NCBI GenBank assembly: GCA_024742605.1
Contig: JANSYC010000040.1
Span: forward strand, 1-35,241
DNA length: 35,241 bases
Source: Alphaproteobacteria bacterium
GTDB taxonomy: Bacteria; Pseudomonadota; Alphaproteobacteria; Thalassobaculales; Thalassobaculaceae
Direction: 5' to 3'
In this document: positions 1-7,410 of the stretch, piece by piece
Layout: each line of letters begins with the position of its first letter
Position numbering within the stretch: the first letter of the stretch is position 1
Position numbers and translations under genes: made by a program
Notes under the pieces: generated by a model
Told to the model about the DNA's origin: nothing
Database searches by the model: none
The model's input: the letters and a program-made list of their open reading frames with translations, nothing else

Positions 1-150
1 AGCCGCCTGCAATCCCGCGCGGACGGCATTCGATTCGCATTGTCCACCGACAGCCTGACCCTGCGACAGGCCAAGGAATTGCAGCAAACACTCCACAATC
101 TGGAATTGGCGATCCGGGGCATGGAACTGAACCGCAAGGAGAACGGCTGA
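1..150 (+). CDS. C-terminal end of an unidentified protein
   Basis: An open frame runs from the first base to a TGA at 148-150, giving the last 49 residues of a protein whose start lies outside the window. The tail is polar and probably helical, with heptad-like Leu spacing in a stretch containing LRQAKELQQTL and LELAIRGMEL. That could be a short coiled coil. No family is recognised. The coding call rests on the open frame and its position upstream of an intergenic promoter region, so it is tentative. Confidence 0.5.
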   Translation, partial: SRLQSRADGIRFALSTDSLTLRQAKELQQTLHNLELAIRGMELNRKENG

Positions 151-244
151 CAGGCCACGAAGCGGCGATTTAATGCTCGCCGAATAGCCATTGGTTGATT
201 AAGGTTTGTGCGTAAATTTGTCCGCATGACGCGCTTGCCTAATG

Positions 245-261
245 ATTCAGCGATTCTGAAT
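245..261. promoter_or_regulatory. Inverted repeat ATTCAG-N5-CTGAAT, candidate operator
   Basis: Perfect 6-bp arms (245-250 and 256-261) around a 5-bp centre lie one base upstream of the sigma-54-like -24 element, and about 70 bp upstream of the importer operon. The placement suits an operator for a local regulator, but no matching regulator gene is visible in the window. Confidence 0.4.
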
Positions 262-262
262 T

Positions 263-278
263 TGGCACGCATCGTGCT
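263..278 (+). promoter_or_regulatory. Candidate sigma-54 (RpoN) promoter for the importer-hydantoinase operon
   Basis: TGGCACG-CATC-GTGCT matches the RpoN consensus TGGCACG-N4-TTGCW with one mismatch (G for the first T of the -12 block). The invariant GG (264-265) and GC (276-277) are in exact register. It predicts transcription starting near 288-290, about 40 nt before the first candidate start codon. The same bases also form a palindrome, GCACG-CAT-CGTGC (265-277), so a repressor operator is an alternative. No convincing NtrC site was found upstream. Confidence 0.5.
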
Positions 279-328
279 GACTTACGCGCCATGAACCCGA
301 GACGCCCCCGGCGGTTTCATCGACCGGT

Positions 329-1495
329 TTGCGGATCGAAATCTCGGACGTGCAAAGGATTACGCATCAGGTGGCAGGCGCTCCGCAAGACATCGAGCTC
401 GTGGGTCTCACCAAGCGTTTCGGAACGGTCGAGGCGGTACGGTCGATCAATGTCCGGATCCCCGGCGGTAGCTATTGCTGCCTGCTCGGCCCGTCGGGAT
501 GCGGGAAGACCACGACGCTGCGGATGATCGCGGGGCACGAGCCGATCTCGGATGGCGACGTGGTGATCGGGTCATCCAATGTCACCCGCCAGCCGCCCGC
601 CCAGCGCGGCACGGCCATGATGTTTCAGAGCTACGCCCTGTTCCCGCATCTGTCCTGTCTGGAGAACGTGGCGTTCAGTCTGCAGATGCAAGGTGTCGGC
701 AAGGCGGAGCGTCACGAGGCCGCCCACGAGTACCTCAGACTGGTCGAGATGGACGCCCAGGCGGCGCGGCTTCCGAACCAGCTGTCCGGCGGGCAGCAGC
801 AGCGGGTGGCCCTGGCCCGCGCGCTGGTGACCAAACCGGATGTGCTTCTCCTGGACGAGCCGCTGTCGGCGCTCGACCCGTTCCTGCGGGTGCGGATGCG
901 CGAGGAACTGAAACGGCTCCAGTCAGAACTGGGCATCAGTTTCGTGCACGTCACCCACAGCCAGGAGGAGGCCATGGCGCTGGCGGACCTCGTCGTGGTC
1001 ATGAATGACGGCCGGATCGAGCAGGCGAATTCCCCGCGCGAGGTCTTCGAATGGCCCGCCAGTGTCTTCGTGGCCCGTTTCATCGGCGACCATAACGTGA
1101 TCAGCGGGACCGTCGACGGCCTTCACGGGGCAACCGCCTGGATCAAGGGAAACGGCGAGGTGCGGTTCTCCCTGCCGGCGGACGGCCTTTCCGTCGGGGA
1201 CTCGGTCGACGCCGCCATCCGCTCCGACAAACTTCAGATGGCACCGATCACGTCAGCACCGGCAGAGCATGAGGCCGAAAGCGAGGACGGCTTCACCGCC
1301 ACCATCGCCTCAATCGAATATCTTGGACTATGGGTCCGACTGGGTCTGGATTTGCCGGGCCTGACGGATTTCCGCGTCTCACAACCGGACACCGCATTCT
1401 TCGCCGACAGCCTTCATGTGGGCGACCGCGTGCGGGTGAGCTGGAGTTCCTCCAATCTGCACCGGTTGGGTGCGGATCGGAAGCATATCCACTGA
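329..1495 (+). CDS. ABC transporter ATP-binding protein, PotA-like (polyamine/opine type)
   Basis: This is the ATPase that drives the importer encoded by the next three genes, acting as a dimer on the cytoplasmic face of the permeases. Walker A GPSGCGKTT is at residues 54-62, the Q-loop Gln at 100, signature LSGGQQQR at 152-159, Walker B VLLLDEP at 172-178 and the switch His at 210. A C-terminal TOBE-like region follows from about residue 270. At 388 residues it has normal PotA length. The start is uncertain: TTG at 329 has no clear ribosome site, and GTG at 350 or 371 would also keep the whole ATPase domain. The stop overlaps the ribosome site of the binding-protein gene, so the two are translationally close. 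The family is certain; the substrate is inferred from the downstream enzymes. Confidence 0.93.
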   Translation: MRIEISDVQRITHQVAGAPQDIELVGLTKRFGTVEAVRSINVRIPGGSYCCLLGPSGCGKTTTLRMIAGHEPISDGDVVIGSSNVTRQPPAQRGTAMMFQSYALFPHLSCLENVAFSLQMQGVGKAERHEAAHEYLRLVEMDAQAARLPNQLSGGQQQRVALARALVTKPDVLLLDEPLSALDPFLRVRMREELKRLQSELGISFVHVTHSQEEAMALADLVVVMNDGRIEQANSPREVFEWPASVFVARFIGDHNVISGTVDGLHGATAWIKGNGEVRFSLPADGLSVGDSVDAAIRSDKLQMAPITSAPAEHEAESEDGFTATIASIEYLGLWVRLGLDLPGLTDFRVSQPDTAFFADSLHVGDRVRVSWSSSNLHRLGADRKHIH

Positions 1496-1506
1496 GGAGG
1501 ACCGAC

Positions 1507-2784
1507 ATGTCGATACCGAAAAACCCGCTTTCCCGCCGCTCCGTGCTGAAGGGAACCGCAGCAACCGTTCTGGCCGGCACCACCGCCGGGTTGAGCGCGC
1601 CCTTCGTACACGCGGCCGACCCGATCACGCTCCGCATCGCCGGAACCGGCGTGAACCAGTTCAAGCAGCTGGCGGACAAGGCAAAGGAAGATCTGGGTTT
1701 CACCATCCAGTACACCTCGCTCACCTCGGACGACGTGGTGAAACGGGCGGTGACCCAGCCGACCTCCTTCGATCTGCTGGATGCCGAGTACTGGATGCTC
1801 AAGAAGATCGTGCCTGGCGGTAAGCTGCGGGGCATGGATGTCAACAAGATCAAGTACTACGACAAGATCGTGCCGATCTTCACCAAGGGTGAACTGCCGG
1901 ACGGCACACCGGTCGCCCGGGAAGGCATCTCACCGATCAAGGTCAGCTATCTGACCGCGTCGGAATCGACCGAATTCGCCGACGGCCCAACCGACTACAT
2001 GACCCTGATCCCCACCGTCTACAACGCCGACACTTTGGGGATTCGTCCGGATTTGATCGGACGTCCGATCGACTCTTGGGCCGAACTTCTGAACCCGGAG
2101 TTCAAGGGCAAGGCCTCGATCCTGAACATTCCGTCGATCGGCATCATGGATGCGGCGATGGTCTGCGAGTCCACCGGTCTGGTCAGTTATGTGGATAAGG
2201 GCAACATGACCAAGGAGGAGATCGACGCCACCATCAAGGTCATGACCGAAGCCAAGAAGGACGGCCAGTTCCGCGCCTTCTGGAAAGAGTTTAACGAGAG
2301 CGTCAACCTGATGGCCTCCGGCGAGGTGGTGATCCAGTCCATGTGGTCGCCGGCCGTGACCAAGGTGCGTCAGCAAGGCGTGCCCTGCATCTATCAGCCG
2401 CTCAAGGAAGGCTATCGCGCGTGGGCCGGCGGCCTGGGCATGCCGACCCATGTCGACGGCAAGCAGCTCGATGCGGTCTATGAGTTCGTGAACTGGTACC
2501 TGTCCGGCTGGGCAGGTGCGTTCCTGAACCGTCAGGGCTACTACACAGCCGTTCTGGAGACCGCGAAAGAGAACATGAGCGCGAATGAGTGGGATTTCTG
2601 GATGGAGGGCAAGCCTGCCAAGTCCGACATCCTCAGCCCGACCGGTGAGCCGATCGAGCCGGCCGGCGCCGTCCGCGACGGCGGCTCGTTCTGGGACCGG
2701 ATGGGCAGCGTCTCGGTCTGGAACACCGTCATGGACGAGGACCGCTATATGGTCCGCAAGTGGAACGAGTTCATCGCCGCGTAA
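1507..2784 (+). CDS. ABC transporter substrate-binding protein, PotD-like, Tat-exported
   Basis: This is the periplasmic receptor of the importer. The start is ATG 1507, preceded by GAGGAGG at 1494-1500, which overlaps the stop of the ATPase gene; the longer open frame upstream is read-through into that gene. The product is 425 residues. The N-terminus carries a twin-arginine signal, SRRSVLKG (residues 9-16), then a hydrophobic stretch and a likely cleavage site after VHA (residue 36). Tat export implies folding before secretion. The mature part resembles the spermidine/putrescine-binding (SBP_bac) class. The ligand cannot be read from the sequence. Co-transcription with hydantoinase and racemase genes suggests a cyclic ureide, lactam or N-carbamoyl compound rather than a polyamine. 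Confidence 0.92.
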   Translation: MSIPKNPLSRRSVLKGTAATVLAGTTAGLSAPFVHAADPITLRIAGTGVNQFKQLADKAKEDLGFTIQYTSLTSDDVVKRAVTQPTSFDLLDAEYWMLKKIVPGGKLRGMDVNKIKYYDKIVPIFTKGELPDGTPVAREGISPIKVSYLTASESTEFADGPTDYMTLIPTVYNADTLGIRPDLIGRPIDSWAELLNPEFKGKASILNIPSIGIMDAAMVCESTGLVSYVDKGNMTKEEIDATIKVMTEAKKDGQFRAFWKEFNESVNLMASGEVVIQSMWSPAVTKVRQQGVPCIYQPLKEGYRAWAGGLGMPTHVDGKQLDAVYEFVNWYLSGWAGAFLNRQGYYTAVLETAKENMSANEWDFWMEGKPAKSDILSPTGEPIEPAGAVRDGGSFWDRMGSVSVWNTVMDEDRYMVRKWNEFIAA

Positions 2785-2802
2785 GCGACTTCTGGATGGT
2801 TC

Positions 2803-2831
2803 GGGCCGGTGATCAAACTCACCGGCCCTTT
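2803..2831 (+). terminator. Intra-operon hairpin between binding-protein and permease genes
   Basis: GGGCCGGTG (2803-2811) pairs perfectly with CACCGGCCC (2820-2828) across an 8-nt loop and is followed by TTT. The short U run suggests a weak or partial terminator, or a structure that stabilises the 3' end of the binding-protein message. Either would let the receptor outnumber the membrane subunits, a common arrangement in ABC importer operons. Confidence 0.6.
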
Positions 2832-2854
2832 CCCAAACCTCCTAAGGATACCTG

Positions 2855-3712
2855 ATGGACCGCAGCCGACCCTGGATCACCTACCTGCAGGCGACGCCGC
2901 TGAGCTTGGTGTTCCTGGTGTTCTTCGTCGTGCCCATCGCGATGGTCGTGGTCGTCAGCTTCTTCGACTATCAGGCCTATGACATTCTGATTCCGGACTT
3001 CACCTTCGTGAACTATGAGGATGTGTTCACCGCCAACGTGACCTACCAGACCTACTGGATCACGCTGAAGTTCTGCCTGACGGTCTGGGCGATCACCTTG
3101 GCTCTCGGTTTCACCATCGCCTATTTCCTCGCCTTCCATGTCCGCACGGTGACCATGCAGATCGTGCTGTTCCTGCTGTGCACCATCCCGTTCTGGACCT
3201 CCATCGTGATCCGGATGATCGCCTGGATACCGCTGCTGGGGCGCAACGGTTTGATCAACAATGCCCTGGTCGGCACCGGAATCGTCCACGAGCCCCTCGA
3301 ATGGCTGCTGTTCAGCGAATTCGCGGTGATTGTGGGCTATGTCCACCTCTACACCCTGTTCATGATCGTGCCGATCTTCAACTCGATGATGCGGATCGAC
3401 CGGCGTCTGCTGGAAGCCGCCGTCGACGGCGGCGCGACCGGATGGCAGACCGTCCGGCATGTGATCATCCCATTGTCCAAGCCCGGTATCGCCATCGGCT
3501 CGATCTTCGTGATCGCCATGGTGATGGGAGACTTCGTGACCGTGAACGTGCTGGGTGGCGGCCAGATCGCCTCAATCGGCAAGATGATCGCGACCGAGCT
3601 GTCCTATCTTCAGTTCCCGCCCGCCGCCGCCAGTGCCATGGTACTGATGGGTCTGGTGATCGTGCTCATCGCGCTGCTGATGCGGTTCGCCGACGTCCGA
3701 AAGGAGCTGTGA
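2855..3712 (+). CDS. ABC transporter permease, PotB-like
   Basis: First inner-membrane subunit of the importer, 285 residues. The first membrane segment is at about residues 14-38 (LSLVFLVFFVVPIAMVVVV). Several more follow, and the cytoplasmic EAA loop begins EAAVDGGATGWQTVRHVIIP near residue 188; this loop docks with the ATPase. ATG 2855 lies 6 nt after an AAGGA ribosome site, just beyond the intra-operon hairpin. Only one base separates its stop from the next permease start. Family assignment to the binding-protein-dependent transport permeases (PotB/HisM class) is secure; the transported molecule is not known from sequence. Confidence 0.93.
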   Translation: MDRSRPWITYLQATPLSLVFLVFFVVPIAMVVVVSFFDYQAYDILIPDFTFVNYEDVFTANVTYQTYWITLKFCLTVWAITLALGFTIAYFLAFHVRTVTMQIVLFLLCTIPFWTSIVIRMIAWIPLLGRNGLINNALVGTGIVHEPLEWLLFSEFAVIVGYVHLYTLFMIVPIFNSMMRIDRRLLEAAVDGGATGWQTVRHVIIPLSKPGIAIGSIFVIAMVMGDFVTVNVLGGGQIASIGKMIATELSYLQFPPAAASAMVLMGLVIVLIALLMRFADVRKEL

Positions 3713-3713
3713 G

Positions 3714-4559
3714 ATGCACCACGGCGCGCGCCCCCGCAGTTTCTACGTGCTCGCTTCCGTGTTCGCGATCTTCGTGGTGTTTCTGTACGGCCCGATGCTC
3801 ACCGTGATCCTGTTGGCCTTTCAAGGCCCGGACGGCGGCCTGACGTTCCCGATGAACGGTGTGTCGCTGCACTGGTTCGCCGATATCTTCCAGCCCCAAT
3901 CGATTGGCGATATCTGGGGCTCGTTCTCACGCTCAATCTGGCTCGGGCTGATGGTGATGGTGCTGACCGTGGTGATCGCCTTCGCAGCAGGGTTGGCGTT
4001 CCGGCGCAGGTTCAAGGGCAGCGGCGTACTGTTCTACATCGTGATCGCCAGCCTGATCATGCCCTCGATCGTCGTCAGCCTCGGCATCGGCTCGATGTTC
4101 GAGTTCCTCGGCATTCCGCGCACCTGGTGGAGTTCGGGGCTGGGGGCCCACCTGACCTGGACCCTTCCCTTCGGCCTGCTGATCATGTTCGCGGTCTTCA
4201 ACCGGTTCGATCCGGCCTATGAGGAAGCCGCCCGCGATCTGGGGGCGTCCGGGTGGCAGACCATCCGCTATGTGGTTCTGCCGATCGTCGCCCCCAGTCT
4301 GGTCGGCGTGGCCCTGTTCGGTTTCACCCTGTCCTATGATGAGATATCGCGGACGTCCCAGTCGGTCGGCCCGCTGAACACCCTTCCGCTGGAGCTCCAG
4401 GCGATGCAGACCAACGTGACCACGCCGGTGATCTACGCGCTGGGGGCCTACACGACGGCTCTGTCGCTGATCGTGATCGGCATCTGCCTCAGCCTGGTGG
4501 CGATGGTGCGACGGCGACGGCGCAAGCACGGCTCGGATGCCGGCATGGGCATGGTTTAG
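3714..4559 (+). CDS. ABC transporter permease, PotC-like
   Basis: Second membrane subunit, 281 residues, forming a heterodimeric channel with the preceding PotB-like protein. It has a first membrane segment at about residues 10-33 and an EAA loop reading EEAARDLGASGWQTIRYVVL in the second half. The C-terminus is very basic (RRRRRK), as expected on the cytoplasmic side. The start sits one base after the upstream stop, so translation is probably coupled. The racemase gene follows 11 bases after the stop, in line with one polycistronic message. Confidence 0.93.
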   Translation: MHHGARPRSFYVLASVFAIFVVFLYGPMLTVILLAFQGPDGGLTFPMNGVSLHWFADIFQPQSIGDIWGSFSRSIWLGLMVMVLTVVIAFAAGLAFRRRFKGSGVLFYIVIASLIMPSIVVSLGIGSMFEFLGIPRTWWSSGLGAHLTWTLPFGLLIMFAVFNRFDPAYEEAARDLGASGWQTIRYVVLPIVAPSLVGVALFGFTLSYDEISRTSQSVGPLNTLPLELQAMQTNVTTPVIYALGAYTTALSLIVIGICLSLVAMVRRRRRKHGSDAGMGMV

Positions 4560-4570
4560 GACACATCCGC

Positions 4571-5317
4571 ATGCGTATTCTCGTCGTGAACCCCAACACC
4601 ACATCCTCGATGACCGACAAGATCCGGGATACGGCGCTCGCTGTAGCGGCGCCCGGGACCGAGATCCTGGCGCTCAACCCCGCCGACGGTCCGGTCAGCA
4701 TCGAAGGTCACTATGACGAAGCGATGTCCCTTCCAGGCCTTTTGACCGAGACCCGCAAAGGCGTGGCCGACGGTGCGGATGCGGTTGTGATCGCGTGCTT
4801 CGACGACTCCGGGCTAGAGGCCTGCCGGGAGATGGTCGACGTCCCCGTCCTCGGCATCTGCGAGGCGGCGATGGCAGCAGCGTCCATGGTCGGGCACGGT
4901 TTTTCCGTCGTCACCACCCTGCCCCGCGCGACCCCCATCATCGAGGCCCTGGCGCTGAAATACGGCTACGAGCGGCACTGTCGGCGGGTGCGTGCGGCCG
5001 CGATTCCCGTGCTGGCGCTGGAAGAGGACAGCAAGGCGGCAGCCGAGAAGGTCCGCGCCGAGGTGCTGGCTGCGATCGAGGAGGATGGCGCCGAAGCCGT
5101 CCTGCTGGGATGCGCCGGCATGACCGATCTGGCGGCGGCGCTGAGCGCCGAGACCGGCGTGCCGGTGATCGACGGGGTTGCGGCCGCGGTCAAGTTCGCC
5201 GAGGCCCTGGTGGGTCTGGGACTGAAAACCTGCAAGCGGGGCGCTTATGCTCCGCCACGCCCGAAGACATATTCCGGTGCGCTCGCCGCCTTTGCACCCA
5301 CCGGCAAGACCAGCTAG
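4571..5317 (+). CDS. Asp/Glu/hydantoin racemase family protein
   Basis: Cofactor-independent racemase of the HyuE type, 248 residues. It opens with the family signature ILVVNPNTTSSMT. The two cysteines that act as the proton-exchanging pair fall in VVIACFDDS (Cys76) and LLGCAGMTDL (Cys181). These positions match the catalytic cysteines described for the Sinorhizobium hydantoin racemase, as far as I recall. The enzyme would interconvert D and L forms of a 5-substituted hydantoin or allantoin so that a stereospecific ring-opening enzyme can use all of the substrate. The hyuA-like gene begins 14 bases later. Allantoin racemase is the main alternative, but no allantoinase or allantoicase is seen here. 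Confidence 0.88.
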   Translation: MRILVVNPNTTSSMTDKIRDTALAVAAPGTEILALNPADGPVSIEGHYDEAMSLPGLLTETRKGVADGADAVVIACFDDSGLEACREMVDVPVLGICEAAMAAASMVGHGFSVVTTLPRATPIIEALALKYGYERHCRRVRAAAIPVLALEEDSKAAAEKVRAEVLAAIEEDGAEAVLLGCAGMTDLAAALSAETGVPVIDGVAAAVKFAEALVGLGLKTCKRGAYAPPRPKTYSGALAAFAPTGKTS

Positions 5318-5331
5318 CTCAGGGGATTGAC

Positions 5332-7410
5332 ATGCGACTGATCGGCGTCGACGTCGGCGGCACTTTCACGGATCTGGTCTACACCGACACCGACGAGGGC
5401 CGGACGGTAATCCACAAGACACCGACCACCACCGGCGACCCGTCGAGAGGCGTGATCGAGGGGTCGCTGGAACTGTGCCGCCGGGTCGGTGTCGACCCTG
5501 CGAGTATCGATCATCTGATGCACGGCACCACCATCGCGACCAACGCGGTCCTTGAATATGACGGGTCGGTCACCGGTATGATCACCACCGAGGGCTATCG
5601 CGACGTGGTTCATATCGGCCGTCATCAGCGCCCGCAGCACTACTCGATCATGCAGAATATCCCGTGGCAGGACCGCCCGCTGGTCCGCCGCCGCCATAGG
5701 AAGACCGTGCGCGAACGGCTGATCCCGCCGACCGGCGAGGTGCTGATCCCGCTCGACGAGGAGGGTGTGCGCCAAGCCGCGCGCGAACTGCGGGAAGCCG
5801 GGGTCGTCGCCATCTCGATCTGCTTTCTGTTCTCCTATCTCGATCCGGTCCATGAGGATCGCGCACGGGAAATCGTCTTGAAGGAGTATCCCGACTGCTT
5901 CGTCTCCACCTCCTCGTCCCTCTCCCCCCAATTCCGGGAGTTCGAGCGGTTCACCACGGCCGCGATGAACGCCTTCATAGGCCCCAAGGTCCGCGATTAC
6001 GTCGGCCAGCTGGAAGGCAGCATGACGGCGAGCGGCATCGGCTCCGACCTGCACGTCATGGGCTCGAATGGGGGCGTGGCGACGGCGGCGATGGTGGCGG
6101 AGAAACCAATCCTCACACTCCTGTCCGGGCCGGCCGCCGGCATTCTCGGTGGATACTGGAGCGGCGAACTGTCCGGCTACCGGAACCTGATCACCTTCGA
6201 TGTGGGCGGGACATCCGCCGATATCGGTCTGGCGGTCGACGGCGTGTTCGCCGAGGCAACGGCGCGGGACACCTGGATCGGCGGATATCCGGTGCTGGCA
6301 CCGATGATGGACATTCACACGATCGGTGCGGGCGGCGGCTCGATCGCAACGGTCGACGCGGGCGGCGCCTTCCGGGTCGGTCCGCGCAGCGCGGGTGCTC
6401 AGCCCGGACCGGCGGCTTACGGACACGGCGGCGACAAGCCGACGGTCACCGACGCCCATGTGGTGCTCGGGCGGTTGGATGCAGACAACTTCCTGGGCGG
6501 CGCCATGTCGCTCGACGGTGCCGCAGCACGTCGGGTGATCGAAGGTCTGGCAGCTGACCTAAATCTCGGTGTCGAAGAGACGGCGGCCGGCGTGCTGACC
6601 ATCATCAACGCCAACATGGCGAACGCGATCCGCTCCCGCACCGTGCAGAAGGGCCACGATCCCCGCGACTTCGCGCTGGTGGCGTTCGGCGGAGCGGGGC
6701 CTCTGCATGCCGCCGATGTTGCGGATCTGCTAGATATCCCGACCGTGCTGATCCCGGCCTATCCCGGCATCACATCGGCGGTCGGCCTGCTGACCACGGA
6801 TCTGAAATACGATGCGATCCGTACCGAGTTCCAGGTCAGCGGCGCGCTGGATCTGACCCGACTGAACACCGACTTCGCAGCGATGGAAGCGCAGCTCAGC
6901 GCGCAACTGGCCGCCGACAAGGTAGACCCCGCCCAGGTCCGGTTCCGCCGCGCCGGCGATCTTCGGTATGTGGGCCAAGGCTACGAGTTGCGGGTCGGGT
7001 TCCCCGAATCCGACCTGAACCAGACGGCCATCGCACAGGTCCTGGCCGACTTCGCCGCTGCCCACGAAGCCGAATACGGCCACGCCTTTCCGGACAGCGC
7101 GGTTGAGATCGTCAACATCCGGGTCACGGCGATCGGCTCCGTGCCCAAGATCGACCCACCAACCTTCGGCGGCGGCGATTCGGTCGAGGACGCGACCCTG
7201 CGGTTCGGCACCACCTGGTTCCGCACCGACGGAGCCGTTCAAGCAGTCGACACACCGTTTCTGGATCGCGGCAGGCTGCCGATCGATGTTCTGATCCAGG
7301 GGCCGGCGGTGATTCTGCAAACCGATACCACCACGGTGGTCCCGCCGGACTGGCATCTGAGAGCCGATGCCGCCGGCAACCTGATCATCACCCGGGGAGC
7401 ACCGTCATGA
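5332..7410 (+). CDS. hyuA: Hydantoinase/oxoprolinase subunit A (HyuA family)
   Basis: The ATP-binding subunit of a hydantoinase/5-oxoprolinase-type amidase, 692 residues. ATG 5332 is chosen because MRLIGVDVGGTFTDLVYTD is the conserved N-terminus; the longer open frame upstream is a shadow of the racemase gene. The actin-like ATPase fold shows DVGGTFTDL near residue 6, a second phosphate loop DVGGTSADIGL near residue 290 and GAGGGSIA near 333. Its last four bases overlap the next gene (ATGA), coupling it to subunit B. Family members include N-methylhydantoinase, 5-oxoprolinase and acetone carboxylase subunits. The adjacent racemase favours hydantoin-like substrates. The true substrate is inferred, not shown. 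Confidence 0.92.
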   Translation: MRLIGVDVGGTFTDLVYTDTDEGRTVIHKTPTTTGDPSRGVIEGSLELCRRVGVDPASIDHLMHGTTIATNAVLEYDGSVTGMITTEGYRDVVHIGRHQRPQHYSIMQNIPWQDRPLVRRRHRKTVRERLIPPTGEVLIPLDEEGVRQAARELREAGVVAISICFLFSYLDPVHEDRAREIVLKEYPDCFVSTSSSLSPQFREFERFTTAAMNAFIGPKVRDYVGQLEGSMTASGIGSDLHVMGSNGGVATAAMVAEKPILTLLSGPAAGILGGYWSGELSGYRNLITFDVGGTSADIGLAVDGVFAEATARDTWIGGYPVLAPMMDIHTIGAGGGSIATVDAGGAFRVGPRSAGAQPGPAAYGHGGDKPTVTDAHVVLGRLDADNFLGGAMSLDGAAARRVIEGLAADLNLGVEETAAGVLTIINANMANAIRSRTVQKGHDPRDFALVAFGGAGPLHAADVADLLDIPTVLIPAYPGITSAVGLLTTDLKYDAIRTEFQVSGALDLTRLNTDFAAMEAQLSAQLAADKVDPAQVRFRRAGDLRYVGQGYELRVGFPESDLNQTAIAQVLADFAAAHEAEYGHAFPDSAVEIVNIRVTAIGSVPKIDPPTFGGGDSVEDATLRFGTTWFRTDGAVQAVDTPFLDRGRLPIDVLIQGPAVILQTDTTTVVPPDWHLRADAAGNLIITRGAPS

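Noticed and set aside
204-232. Possible NtrC site around TGCG-N10-CGCA upstream of the sigma-54-like promoter
   Set aside because: Only 4-bp arms and no GCACC/GGTGC core; too weak to call.
1330-1506. N-terminal extension of the binding-protein frame
   Set aside because: It overlaps the ATPase gene; the Tat signal and ribosome site place the start at 1507.
4795-5331. Long N-terminal extension of the hyuA frame
   Set aside because: Arg/Gly-rich translation over the racemase gene; the conserved HyuA N-terminus starts at 5332.
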